A stretch of 64,000 bases of DNA, taken from NCBI GenBank assembly GCA_013150955.1, contig JAADJD010000020.1, forward strand, positions 1 to 64,000, written 5' to 3'. Positions 55,588 to 64,000 of this stretch are shown here, one piece after another (position 1 is the first letter of the stretch; each line of letters begins with the position of its first letter). The DNA comes from Calditrichota bacterium (GTDB lineage: Bacteria > Calditrichota > Calditrichia > RBG-13-44-9 > J042). A model generated the notes under the pieces. That model did no database searches, had not been told where the DNA came from, and was given only the letters and a program-made list of their open reading frames with translations. A program made the position numbers and the translations under genes.

Positions 55588-57258
55588 ATGCTGGCAAACA
55601 ACCCGGAAAATTTGTGGAATGGCATTTCCGATCGCTGGGTGTACGCGGTTATTCTTTTTCTGGGGATCTTGTTTTTTTATCCTTCCCTGCACATCGATTT
55701 TCTGAGTGACAACATTCGACACATTCTTTCTGCCCGCGACGAGCTCGGGAATCTTCGGGCACGGTACTACCGACCCGTTGTGGTGGGCACGCTCTGGCTG
55801 GATTTTCTGATCTGGGGCCCGCGCTCAATGGGATATCATCTGACTAATCTGATCTTTCATTTGATCAACACCCTTCTGGTTTTTCATCTGGGGAAGCAGA
55901 TATTCCGCCAGCGGTGGGTGGCCAGCGGTGCCGCTTTTCTATTTCTGCTGCTGCCCATTCATGGCATTTCGATCTTCTGGATCTCCGGGCGTACCGATCT
56001 TATCATGACCACGTTTTATTTATTGAGTTTGCTAACGTTCATCCAGTGGCACGAAGAAAAAAGGCCTTTCTTGCGCGCCATCTCACTGCTGGCGTTTGGC
56101 CTGGCGCTGCTGTCAAAAGAAATGGCCGTTTCCCTGCCGATGGTGCTGGTGGGATTTCTCCTGTTACAGGCCGATCGGCCTCTGGGTGCCTTTCGATCCG
56201 CTCTCATCCGCACCGCCCCTTATTGGGGACTACTGGGGGCTTTTTTTGCTTTTCGGATTGCCATGGTGGGTAAAATGGCCGTTGTGAATCCTGAACATGC
56301 CGTTCTCAATCCCGTAGCGTGGGGAAAGCATCTGGCCATTTACTTCGGATTGCTGGTGATTCCAGGCTTCCATCGGGAAATTGCCGAAGTGTTCGGCCGG
56401 TATCCTGCGCTGCTGGCGGTGGCAACTATGGGGAGCCTGGGGGTGTTGCTCTGGCTGGTGCGAACGTTTTATCGGGATCGGCAGATGCTCTTTGCGCTGG
56501 GATTTCTTCTGTTAACCCTGCTGCCGGTTATTCGCCTGGTGATGCGCTGGTACCTGTATCTGCCGTCGGTGGGATTTTGTTTGCTGGTAGCCAGGGTGAT
56601 CTGGAAAATCCTGCAATCCCGACGGCGGTGGCTGTTTGGAGTTGCTCTGGCGCTGGTGGTAATCGTTTACGCGGGATTTTTGCACGCGGAACAATCCCGC
56701 TGGATCTCCGCAGGCCAACTGGCACAGGATTTCTCCGATGCCGTTTGTCAGCTGGTGACGACCCGGCAGTTACCCGGTGTGCTGTTTACCTATGTTCCGG
56801 CCGAGTTGCAGGAAGTCCCGGTGTTCATGTACGGCATGTTAAAATATTTGAATTTTAAACTGAAGTATGTATTTCACCATCCGGATACCATTCGGGTGGG
56901 CATTTTATCTCACCTTTCAATGCAACACCCGATTGCCTTTCCCTGGCTGAATTATTCCCCGGACGTGCCCGACCGCCTCTCGCTAACGGTACGGCCCGGA
57001 GAGGCATTTTTTATTTTTCCAGCCAATCGGGACATCTGGACGGGAAAACGCCATCCGGTGATAGGGGATTGGGTGAATGACGATTACGGTCGGGTAAAAA
57101 TCCAGCAGCTGGATGAACTGGGACGCGTCACGGCGGTTCAGATCCGCATTACCGATCTCACCCTGCCGCTGGTACACTGGGATGGCGGGGCGATGCGGCT
57201 ATTACGACCGGCCCTGAGGGATAACGGATTGTCTGGAACCAAAAAGAATCGCAATTGA
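55588..57258 (+). CDS. GT-C family membrane glycosyltransferase-like protein (TMTC-like)
   Basis: The 556-aa protein has about ten membrane helices. The first outside loop carries FLSDNIRHILSARDELGN and the next YYRPVVVGTLWLDFLIWG, with GYHLTNLIFHLINTLLVFHL and SGRTDLIMTTFYLLSLLTF, a pattern shared with TMTC/PMT-like GT-C glycosyltransferases that use lipid-linked sugars. It ends with a soluble domain of about 130 residues. Donor and acceptor are unknown. The ATG at 55588 is 46 bp after fmt; longer in-frame starts would overlap fmt and are rejected. Confidence 0.75.
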   Translation: MLANNPENLWNGISDRWVYAVILFLGILFFYPSLHIDFLSDNIRHILSARDELGNLRARYYRPVVVGTLWLDFLIWGPRSMGYHLTNLIFHLINTLLVFHLGKQIFRQRWVASGAAFLFLLLPIHGISIFWISGRTDLIMTTFYLLSLLTFIQWHEEKRPFLRAISLLAFGLALLSKEMAVSLPMVLVGFLLLQADRPLGAFRSALIRTAPYWGLLGAFFAFRIAMVGKMAVVNPEHAVLNPVAWGKHLAIYFGLLVIPGFHREIAEVFGRYPALLAVATMGSLGVLLWLVRTFYRDRQMLFALGFLLLTLLPVIRLVMRWYLYLPSVGFCLLVARVIWKILQSRRRWLFGVALALVVIVYAGFLHAEQSRWISAGQLAQDFSDAVCQLVTTRQLPGVLFTYVPAELQEVPVFMYGMLKYLNFKLKYVFHHPDTIRVGILSHLSMQHPIAFPWLNYSPDVPDRLSLTVRPGEAFFIFPANRDIWTGKRHPVIGDWVNDDYGRVKIQQLDELGRVTAVQIRITDLTLPLVHWDGGAMRLLRPALRDNGLSGTKKNRN

Positions 57259-57355
57259 GGAAAGCCCATGATGTTTATGATGCCGGGGATGCACCGGGTA
57301 AAGTTCCGGTTGGTTAACCTTCTCATGAAGTAGACCCGTGGACGTTGAATATTAA

Positions 57356-57400
57356 CCCGGATTATGCAATAGCCTGCGAATTACACAAATTAACGAGTAG
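57356..57400 (-). repeat. R1 fragment, left end in reverse orientation
   Basis: Sequence from CCCGGATTATGCAATAGCC to the start of the next copy is one R1 end of about 45 bp. The 97 bp between the GT-C gene stop and this fragment hold a tiny open frame (57268-57333, 21 codons, GAGG upstream) that I do not consider supported. Confidence 0.65.
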
Positions 57401-57404
57401 GAAA

Positions 57405-57740
57405 CCCAGATTATGCATGAGAACCACGAATGACTCGAATGAACACCAACAAAAATAATAAAATGCACTGGATTCTATCTGAATGAAAAAGTTTTCCCGG
57501 ATATATTCGCTATTTTGTTGATCCCAAATTATGCACTAACCCACGAATCACACGAATGAAACTAAAAAATATCTACAAAATTTCGAATGAACCAGGGAAC
57601 ACATTTTCATCCAGACACCATCCAATGCATTTTATTGGTTTTATTTTTGTTGATTCGTGTAATTCGTAGGCTATTTCTTAATCCGGGTTGATTTTTTTCG
57701 AATTCATTCGCGTGATTCGCGGTTAAACGCCTTATTTAGG
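57405..57740 (-). repeat. R1 element, reverse outer copy, split by a younger R1
   Basis: Starts CCCAGATTATGCATG and ends CTTATTTAGG. Without the inner element and one target copy it is 166 bp. Its end lies one base from the stop codon of the ArsA gene (CTA at 57742-57744). Confidence 0.9.
57523..57687 (+). repeat. R1 element, inner copy, 165 bp (reference copy)
   Basis: It is inserted in the opposite orientation into the outer R1. It starts CCCAAATTATGCACTAACCC and ends CTTAATCCGGG, flanked by TTGAT at 57518-57522 and 57688-57692. Removing the insert plus one TTGAT restores the continuous outer sequence found at position 100-130 of this window. The element ends form imperfect inverted repeats of about 35 bp. 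Confidence 0.93.
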
Positions 57741-57741
57741 A

Positions 57742-58935
57742 CTAACGGGATAGCTGCTGTTCCCCGGAGCGTTCCACAAAAAATATCCGCAGTTTGTTTT
57801 CTGCCAGTTCGTAGTGGTTGATTTGGTAATATTCCAGAAAACGCGGCAGAAAGTAGTTTCGCCGCTGATTTTGAATTTGAATGACCAGTTCATCTCCGAA
57901 TTGATTGACCTGTAAATCCTCCTCCTGAACAAACGGCAGACGAATAACCAGCTCAAACTGCCGATCGTTCTTCACGATCTGGTAGGTGGGTTCGTTGTAG
58001 AATACCTGCGTGGGATCGGCGTCTCCGTAAATCTGTTGTCCCACGGTTTCCAGCAGATCCACACCAAACACTTCCTCGCGCAAATGGGGCACCTTAAAAA
58101 TGGGCAGGGGAGAGAAGCTGCTTTCAATTTCCGTTAAATATTGCGATTGGGCCTGAATGTACCGCGCCCACTGGGGGTTTTCCTGTAATTCGTCCGGGAA
58201 GATGCGGTTGACAATCACGGCATCCACCCCGTAACCATACAGCTGCAGATAGGTGAATGCCCGTTTGGCTTCCTGAATGACCATTTTTTCGGGATTCATC
58301 ACCAGGCGGACGGAGCTGATTTGCGAATCGCTGAGCACACTGTGGATGTTTCGCAGTTTCTCGAACAATTCCTTTAGCTCCCGGTATCCTTTGTCCAGCG
58401 GTATGCCGGTGGTTTTGCGAATGCCAAATCCCACGGTCTGGAAAATCAGGCTCTGAAAGGGAAAGGCTTTGGTTAACCACCATTCGGTGACCTGTGGCAG
58501 CGTTAAAAAGGTAAGGGTTTCTCCAGTGGGGGCACTGTCCACGATGATGAGGTCGTACTCATCCGAATGGTAAAAAAGATCCAGCCAGAGCAGCGCCGAT
58601 GCCTCACCCATGCCGGGAATGGCCGCCAGCTCCTCTGCGGCAATATCGTGCACCCCCTGCCATTTGAAAACCATCAGTAGCAAATCCCGAATGTTGCCCC
58701 AGTATTTTTTCATGGAATAGTAAAGATCCACTTCCTGGGCATGCAGGCGGGGGAGAATTTCCACCGGTTCGGGTCCAATGGGGTGATTCAGCGCATCCGA
58801 CAGACTGTGGGCGGGATCTGAGGACATGACCAGTGTCCGGTAGCCGGAACGCGCCGCCCGAATGGCGGTAGCCGCTGCACAGGTGGTTTTTCCAACCCCT
58901 CCTTTTCCGGTGAATAGTAAGACCCTGCTGGCCAT
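57742..58935 (-). CDS. ArsA/GET3-type ATPase with C-terminal HSP20-like domain
   Basis: The 397-aa protein has the deviant P-loop GKGGVGKTT (residues 10-18), Switch I SSDPAHSLSDAL, and VDSAPTGETLTFLTLP. Residues about 310-390 form an alpha-crystallin-like domain (LVIRLPFVQEEDLQVNQFGD, ELVIQIQNQRRNYFLPR), as in the ArsA_HSP20 family. A single ATPase half means it must dimerise. Family members include arsenite-pump and tail-anchored-protein ATPases; no ars genes are near, and the HSP20 tail suggests a protein-handling role. The stop is one base from an R1 end. Confidence 0.92.
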   Translation of the reverse strand: MASRVLLFTGKGGVGKTTCAAATAIRAARSGYRTLVMSSDPAHSLSDALNHPIGPEPVEILPRLHAQEVDLYYSMKKYWGNIRDLLLMVFKWQGVHDIAAEELAAIPGMGEASALLWLDLFYHSDEYDLIIVDSAPTGETLTFLTLPQVTEWWLTKAFPFQSLIFQTVGFGIRKTTGIPLDKGYRELKELFEKLRNIHSVLSDSQISSVRLVMNPEKMVIQEAKRAFTYLQLYGYGVDAVIVNRIFPDELQENPQWARYIQAQSQYLTEIESSFSPLPIFKVPHLREEVFGVDLLETVGQQIYGDADPTQVFYNEPTYQIVKNDRQFELVIRLPFVQEEDLQVNQFGDELVIQIQNQRRNYFLPRFLEYYQINHYELAENKLRIFFVERSGEQQLSR

Positions 58936-58961
58936 TCAAAAAATTCCTTTTTTCATTTAAG

Positions 58962-59126
58962 TTCAGGTTATGCAATAGCCCACAAATTACACGAATTCAC
59001 ACAAACAAAAATAATAAAATCCAGTGGATTCCACCTGGATGAAAATGGATTCCAGGGTTTATCCGCGATTTTGTGGATATGTTTTGGATTCATTCGTGTG
59101 ATTCATGTTTTAATGCTTTATTTGAG
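58962..59126 (-). repeat. R1 element, 165 bp, reverse
   Basis: Starts TTCAGGTTATGC and ends TTTATTTGAG (both termini mutated). The flanks TTAAG and TTAAA differ at one base. Confidence 0.85.
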
Positions 59127-59172
59127 TTAAAAAAAATGGCCCGGGGCACTCCCGCGGGCAAAGATTTTATGT

Positions 59173-60435
59173 TCAGGATTCCCACACTTCCAGCTTTTCC
59201 AGCAAATATTCTTTGTTCCGCTCGAAAATTTTGGCCTGTTGCTGAATGACTTCCTCGGCTTCTTCGTTGGTCATTTCCGCCACTTCCCGACAGTACGTAC
59301 CCACGCGGCCAAAATATAGTGGCGTGATGATATCCACCAGTCGCCGACGATTCCTCGACCACGACTGGTAAGTAAAAATGAAATCGTACAGAATTTTGCT
59401 CCACAAATCGGCGTCCAGGGTAAGCCCCTTGCCAGCCTTCAGGTCTTCGTAACACTTGGTCAGGCGATTGAAATTCTCCAGAGACAGAACAGTCTCGTAC
59501 AACGGACGGAAATACTCAAAGCCATCCCGGAATTCGTGTTCCATCTTGCTCAGGGTGACTGCTACCGGTGGAATTTTCGGGGTTTCGCGCAGATCATTCA
59601 CCACATCCACGGTGACCGTTTCATGAATGTTCTTCCAGTAACTTTCATATTGACCAATCAGGTAAAACAGGGTGCTGACCACCTGTTGAAACATGGGTCC
59701 CAGATCTTCGGCGGGATCTTTGGGATCGTGAATTTTCGCCCCCAGATGCGCCTGCATCACCCGGTAGCCTTCGGCAATGGCGCTAATGGTCATCCAGATA
59801 TCGATTCCGAATTTGGCCACATCGGTGGTCCAGACGTCCTGTTGTGCGTAGAACGTGGCCAGCAGCCCGCTGAACCCAAAATCCCCCCCGATGGGCTGAC
59901 GAATGTCCTTTCCGAACAACGCCCGCGTGATGGGGTACACGATGTGATTGGTGATGGTGCCATCATACTTATGGCGGGCATACAGCGGCGCCACGAAATC
60001 CGCCTGCCGCTCCAGAATGGGTTTGGTGAGCAGGTAAATCCAGTCCGGTTGAATGCTGCGCAAATCGGAATCGACTACCGCACAGGCATCTGCCTTGCAC
60101 CGGGAAGCCAGCTCGAAAATGGCCCGAAATGAAGTGCCTTTGCCCGGTGTGCCCCGGTAAATGGTGACCTTTCGGTGAATGCCCTCGGGAACGCGGGCGC
60201 TTTCGGCGGTTTCCCGCGTATCGTCCAGCGAACCACCATCCGAAACCAGAATGGCCGTCTTCAGGTCGGGATAAAATTCCTTCAGTCCCTGGCCAACCGT
60301 CTCCACCACATTCTTGATGGTGTCCTCGTTGTTGAAGGCGGGGATTCCCACCAGAATGTCCAGATCCCCAATGTCTTTAATCCACTGGAGCACATCCTGA
60401 CGCAATGCCGAAGGGTAATTCTTGAAGCTTTTCAT
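59173..60435 (-). CDS. Glycosyltransferase of the mannosyl/glucosyl-glycerate synthase type
   Basis: This 420-aa soluble GT-A protein has ILVGIPAFNNEDTIKNVVET, SDGGSLDDT, the metal-binding acidic motif in VVDSDLRSIQPDW and IGGDFGFSG. The arrangement resembles GT78/GT81 enzymes (mannosylglycerate synthase, glucosyl-3-phosphoglycerate synthase), which make compatible solutes often found in thermophiles. No phosphatase partner is adjacent, so the exact product is uncertain. It may instead be a general GT2 enzyme. An R1 copy lies just downstream. Confidence 0.75.
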   Translation of the reverse strand: MKSFKNYPSALRQDVLQWIKDIGDLDILVGIPAFNNEDTIKNVVETVGQGLKEFYPDLKTAILVSDGGSLDDTRETAESARVPEGIHRKVTIYRGTPGKGTSFRAIFELASRCKADACAVVDSDLRSIQPDWIYLLTKPILERQADFVAPLYARHKYDGTITNHIVYPITRALFGKDIRQPIGGDFGFSGLLATFYAQQDVWTTDVAKFGIDIWMTISAIAEGYRVMQAHLGAKIHDPKDPAEDLGPMFQQVVSTLFYLIGQYESYWKNIHETVTVDVVNDLRETPKIPPVAVTLSKMEHEFRDGFEYFRPLYETVLSLENFNRLTKCYEDLKAGKGLTLDADLWSKILYDFIFTYQSWSRNRRRLVDIITPLYFGRVGTYCREVAEMTNEEAEEVIQQQAKIFERNKEYLLEKLEVWES

Positions 60436-60738
60436 TTCACCATCCCGATTTTATCGGTTAACATGTTGTGCCTGCCCTGGATGACACCTTCCCTTATCCC
60501 ATTTCTACACGACAGCAACCGCAGGGATTCCACTGGACTCCCGGACCACGCGCTGAATATTTATAAATCAACAGCAGAAGTTGCAACTTGTCAAGGCCAA
60601 TCCGAAATTTTTCAGTTAGTTTAAATGATTCAAACGTTCAGATGTTTCATGCATCTGTTGAAATCGCGCTGGGGTGTTACCGCCGTTAACGAGCGTTTGC
60701 GGCAGGAGCGGGCACGTGGCGGCGTGCGTTTCGGGATG
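60436..60738. other. Intergenic gap, nothing recognised
   Basis: About 300 bp between the glycosyltransferase start and the propeller-protein stop. A weak inverted repeat CAGATG/CATCTG is present near 60640-60660. No gene, promoter of the shared form, or repeat-family member was found. Confidence 0.5.
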
Positions 60739-63114
60739 TTATTTGCGAATGAGCAGGATTTTACCGGCGGTGGTGATACCGTCTTCTGTGGTAACCAGAT
60801 ACACGTAGATGCCGCTGGCGACCGGATCGCCGTTTTCGTTTAAACCGTCCCACTGGGCCTGTCCCCCCTGGACCTCCTGAAAATTATCCGGATCCAGGGT
60901 ACGCACCAGCTGCCCGTCGACGGTGAGAATTTTTATGTGGCTCCCGGAAATCAGGTTGTAGAAATACAGGCGTTCCTGCCCCCCTTCGGTAACCAGAAAA
61001 GGGTTGGGCCCCACCGAAACCCGATCCAGATTTTCGAACGTCCCCACAAATGGATTGCTGCGGATGATGGCCAGCCCGGCATCCGTACTGACGTAAACAT
61101 CGCCATTGGCTTCGTCCACAAAAATGCTGTGGATGGCCTCGGAGGGCAGGTTGGCGTAGAAAACATTGTCCCCGGCTTTGTCGCTGGCCATGGGCACAAT
61201 GTGGATCCAGCTGGAGCGATCAAACGGCGAACCGCCCGCCCGTAAAATGCTGATCCCCTCGTTCGTGGCAAACCACTTGTTGTTCCGGGAATCCACAAAA
61301 ATGTCTTCAATTTGCAGGCCAATGGGCTGATAATCTTCCCGAAAATCGAACAGGCTGCCGTTGAGATAGGCATTCAGGCCTAATCGGGTTCCAATCCACA
61401 CGTAGCCGTCCTGATCCGCAGCAATGGAGCGGGTGAAGTTGCTTTTCAGGTTATCCACCTCGGCAATTTGATGAAAGATCATTTCCCCGCTTTCTTTCAA
61501 CCGGATCTGCAGGGCCCCGATGCGCTGGGTGGCGATCCACAGGTCTCCAAAAATGTCCTGCGTTAACCGATACAGTTTGTCGGAGTGCAGGCCGCCCAGG
61601 GGTTGAGCAAAATATTGCCAGTTGTTTTTATCTGCAATGTGTACGGGGTCAAATGCCGTGCCCCGAAACCGCACGATGGGCAATCGATTAACCGCCTCGC
61701 TGTTCAAAATCCAGATGCTGCTGCGCTCGGTGTCCAGCAGCATGTCGGTGATCACTATGTATTTGGGATTGGGAATCACACCCGCCAGCAGATTGCGGAA
61801 CGCTTCTGGCGCGATCACTTTCAGGGTGTCCTCTCCCTGTGGCGTGGTAATCCAAACCCGACCGCTGTCCGAGTTATTGTTAATCGGATAAAAATTCAGG
61901 TCGGGATCAAACACCGTAATCCCGCCACCCCAGGAACCCACCCAGATGTTCCCCTGTTCATCTTCCATGATGGAATTGGTGGAAGACATGTTTCGCCAGG
62001 TTCCCGGCCCCAGAAATCGCAAGTTGTACCAGCCATCGCTGCGCTTGATGAACAGGCCTCTCTGCCGGTCGCTGTCGGTTTTGCCCGATGTACACCAGAG
62101 TCGTCCCTGGCGATCGATGTAAATTTTGCCCAGAAAGTTGTCCATGGGGCCGTCAAAAAACAGCCGGGTGTTTGTTTGCGGAAAGTAAATACCCCGATCC
62201 ACCGCCGACAGCGACAGCTCACCGTTGGCATCAATAAAAAAGTTGGTGATGAATCCCTGCTGATGATAAAATTGCAGGTCGAAAGTTCCGTCCTGTAACT
62301 GGTAAATGCGGTATTTTTCGGCGACCCACACCTGATTTTCCCGTACCTGCACGTGATAGAGATTTCGTGTCAGCAAGCCTGCATGGGTGACCGAAAGATT
62401 GCCATTGGTGTAGGTGACCAGTCCTTCGGCAGTAGCCATGAATAGTAACGAGTCGCTGGCCACCAGATCCCGAACCCGATTGGAGGGGAGGCCATCCTCG
62501 CGGGTCATTCGTTTCCAGGATGAGGCCGATTTGAGGTTGAACTTAATGTAATTCGAGGGAGCGTAAAACACCCCTGCATCGCTGCCCAGCCAGATGTGTC
62601 CCTGAAAACGGGTAACGGCAGAAAAGGTGATGTCGCTCAGACCGAAATTTTCAAAAAAATCAATGAATTGGTAGCGGTTTAAATCGGGCAGATAGGTGTA
62701 CACGGCCACGAGATCCCGGGTCAGCACCCACAGGGTGTCGTCCACCGCCAGCAAATCCACAATTTCTTTCCCTTTCAGGCTGATGTCCGTTACCGGTGTG
62801 CCAGTGGACAGATCCAGAAAGCCCACCATCCCATCCAGGGTGCCCAGGATGATCGTCTTTCGGTGATCCCGGGTGATGCTGGTAAAACTCTGGGAAAAGA
62901 AACCGTCTCCGGTGGTGTACACCCGTGGTGGGCCATCCGGCAATGGCATGATGATGAGGCCACCGGTGGACGCCGCAAAGAGGGTGTCATTTTCTATCAC
63001 ATATTCATTGATATCGTTAATATCGGTGATAATATCGATTTTGAAATTGACGGCCAGTAACATCAGGGGGAGGCATCCAATCAGAAGGGGCAGCAGAAGC
63101 GCTCGGTTACGCAT
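60739..63114 (-). CDS. Secreted two-component-regulator-type beta-propeller protein with C-terminal sorting-like domain
   Basis: This 791-aa protein has a signal peptide (LLLPLLIGCLPLMLLAVN), many propeller blades of the two-component-regulator type (DEQGNIWVGSWGGGITVFDP, DIFGDLWIATQRIGALQI, DGYVWIGTRLGLNAYL), and a last domain of about 85 residues (LVRTLDPDNF, WDGLNENGDPVASGIYVYL). That domain is FlgD-Ig or type-A sorting-like, as used for secretion in FCB bacteria. There is no kinase or membrane helix, so it is a secreted sensor-like or adhesive protein rather than a histidine kinase. Confidence 0.85.
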   Translation of the reverse strand: MRNRALLLPLLIGCLPLMLLAVNFKIDIITDINDINEYVIENDTLFAASTGGLIIMPLPDGPPRVYTTGDGFFSQSFTSITRDHRKTIILGTLDGMVGFLDLSTGTPVTDISLKGKEIVDLLAVDDTLWVLTRDLVAVYTYLPDLNRYQFIDFFENFGLSDITFSAVTRFQGHIWLGSDAGVFYAPSNYIKFNLKSASSWKRMTREDGLPSNRVRDLVASDSLLFMATAEGLVTYTNGNLSVTHAGLLTRNLYHVQVRENQVWVAEKYRIYQLQDGTFDLQFYHQQGFITNFFIDANGELSLSAVDRGIYFPQTNTRLFFDGPMDNFLGKIYIDRQGRLWCTSGKTDSDRQRGLFIKRSDGWYNLRFLGPGTWRNMSSTNSIMEDEQGNIWVGSWGGGITVFDPDLNFYPINNNSDSGRVWITTPQGEDTLKVIAPEAFRNLLAGVIPNPKYIVITDMLLDTERSSIWILNSEAVNRLPIVRFRGTAFDPVHIADKNNWQYFAQPLGGLHSDKLYRLTQDIFGDLWIATQRIGALQIRLKESGEMIFHQIAEVDNLKSNFTRSIAADQDGYVWIGTRLGLNAYLNGSLFDFREDYQPIGLQIEDIFVDSRNNKWFATNEGISILRAGGSPFDRSSWIHIVPMASDKAGDNVFYANLPSEAIHSIFVDEANGDVYVSTDAGLAIIRSNPFVGTFENLDRVSVGPNPFLVTEGGQERLYFYNLISGSHIKILTVDGQLVRTLDPDNFQEVQGGQAQWDGLNENGDPVASGIYVYLVTTEDGITTAGKILLIRK

Positions 63115-63477
63115 AAAGTATCCTGCATTTGGTTTCCATCTTTGCGATTCCCGAACCCGAGGAATCGAACGGTTAATACAGCAATAAATTAATTTATATT
63201 CTCAACGGCGGTTTAGCAAAAGAGAAATTTTCTTTTCGGCTGGATGCCGAGGGAGTGAGTGGAAGTCCGGAAAGTATGCCGCTTTCTGGAATGGGCGATC
63301 GGGGCATGGAGCAGGGGAGAGGGGGATTGCATGGCTGTAAAAACGGCAAATGATGCAGATCGTCATTCGAATCCGGAAAGAAATAAAAAAAGCATGCGGG
63401 AAATGACAAAAATTGTGTTACCTTGGTGGGATAAATGACTCAACCAATGGACAAATGAAATTAACGATTGGAAGAAT
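63115..63477. other. Intergenic gap between divergent genes
   Basis: About 360 bp with AT-rich sequence upstream of the propeller gene (63175-63210). No gene, no repeat-family member and no clear shared-form promoter were found on either strand. Confidence 0.5.
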
Positions 63478-64000
63478 ATGAAGGAACACACACGATTTGC
63501 GGATCTGGGGATCTCGCCGGACATCCTGCGCGCTCTGGATCAAAAAGGGTTTGTGGAACCCACACCCATTCAGCAACAGGTCATTCAGTTGCTGTTTCAC
63601 CAGCGTCGGGATTTAATCGGGCGAGCACCCACGGGAACCGGAAAGACCGCCGCTTTTGGCATTCCCATCATCGAAGGCATTCGGGAGGGAAGTCCACATG
63701 TCCAAGTAATTATCCTGGTACCGGTCAGGGAACTGGCCATCCAGGTGGCCGAAGAATTTAATTCGCTAAAAGGGAAAAAGCATCTGCGCATCTTTCCCGT
63801 TTACGGTGGCCAATCCATGGAATTGCAGCTGCGGTTACTCAATCGCGGAGTGGATATTGTGGTGGGCACACCCGGACGCATCATCGATCATTTAAATCGG
63901 GGAAGCCTGGATCTGTCCCGGGTGGATTTTGTGGTGCTGGATGAAGCCGACGAGATGTTAAATATGGGATTCATTGATGATGTGGAGCGCATTCTCTCCC
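63478..64000 (+). CDS. DEAD-box RNA helicase, 5' part
   Basis: An open frame of 174 codons runs off the window. It shows FADLGISPDILRALDQKGF, the Q motif PTPIQQQVI, Walker A in APTGTGKTAAFG (Pro where Gln is usual), PVRELAIQV, TPGRIIDHL and the DEAD box in VLDEADEMLNMGF. It is a DeaD/CshA-like ATP-dependent RNA helicase that acts in RNA decay, ribosome assembly or cold adaptation; the C-terminal half needed to choose between them is missing. The only upstream signal is a weak GAAGA site before ATG 63478. Confidence 0.93.
   Translation, partial: MKEHTRFADLGISPDILRALDQKGFVEPTPIQQQVIQLLFHQRRDLIGRAPTGTGKTAAFGIPIIEGIREGSPHVQVIILVPVRELAIQVAEEFNSLKGKKHLRIFPVYGGQSMELQLRLLNRGVDIVVGTPGRIIDHLNRGSLDLSRVDFVVLDEADEMLNMGFIDDVERILS

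Noticed and set aside
57268..57333. 21-codon open frame with GAGG upstream, after the GT-C gene
   Set aside because: Too short and of simple composition; no support beyond a possible ribosome site.

Overview
This 64 kb bacterial window is gene-dense (about 50 protein genes, three tRNAs, roughly 50 % G+C by eye) and is almost entirely chromosomal housekeeping. No phage, plasmid, transposase, CRISPR array or rRNA gene was seen. Three things point to the FCB side of the tree, possibly a Calditrichota/KSB1-like, perhaps thermophilic lineage: a sensor-like beta-propeller protein with an FlgD/type-A sorting-like C-terminus, a -10 element resembling the Bacteroidetes TAnnTTTG box, and many proteins with FCB-like architecture (YbbR, TMTC-like GT-C, split 5'-nucleotidase). 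This placement is an inference from gene content, not a phylogeny.

Layout. 0.5-5 kb: CpoB/YbgF-like lipoprotein, tRNA-Val, then pyrR-pyrB-pyrC. 5-10 kb: a stress cluster of two small heat-shock proteins, a ferritin-like protein, dnaK, grpE, a reduced J-protein and a small membrane protein. 10.8-17 kb: csrA, a membrane protein, tRNA-Gln, rplY, pth, a K+-dependent-type membrane pyrophosphatase, and rpsF-rpsR-rplI. 17.6-27.7 kb: priA, mutM, SAM hydroxide adenosyltransferase, YbbR-like, tsaD and a vWA membrane protein. 28.6-34 kb (minus): tRNA-Gln and the PrkA-DUF444-SpoVR operon with a fourth, unknown gene. 34.5-46 kb: citrate synthase, CbpA-type J-protein with Lon, TrkH with an extra N-terminal membrane module, a BtuF-like protein, a TPR protein and a two-gene 5'-nucleotidase. 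46-64 kb: a large STAND-type ATPase, an alpha/beta hydrolase, tgt, yajC-def-fmt, a GT-C membrane protein, an ArsA-type ATPase with an HSP20-like tail, a GT2-type glycosyltransferase, the propeller protein and the start of a DEAD-box helicase.

The most unusual content lies between the genes. A 165-bp element, called R1 here, occurs about 20 times. It has imperfect terminal inverted repeats starting CCC and ending GGG, and AT-rich 5-bp target duplications. In four places a 165-bp copy sits inside an older, diverged copy, so the family was clearly mobile although no transposase is present. R1 is also inserted in an older composite repeat (R2: three successive hairpins plus a degenerate GGATTTCGGATT tract). 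A third family (R3) forms a tandem array at 27.7-28.5 kb. Coding regions are intact; R1 copies abut the stop codons of three genes.

A shared promoter form can be read from the sequence: TTGACA-like, 17 bp, then TAAATTTG-like. It recurs at nine genes, including all three tRNAs, with exactly 20 bp between TTG (CTG at tgt) and TA every time. The heat-shock cluster lacks this -35 and instead has a sequence resembling a sigma-54 -24/-12 site.
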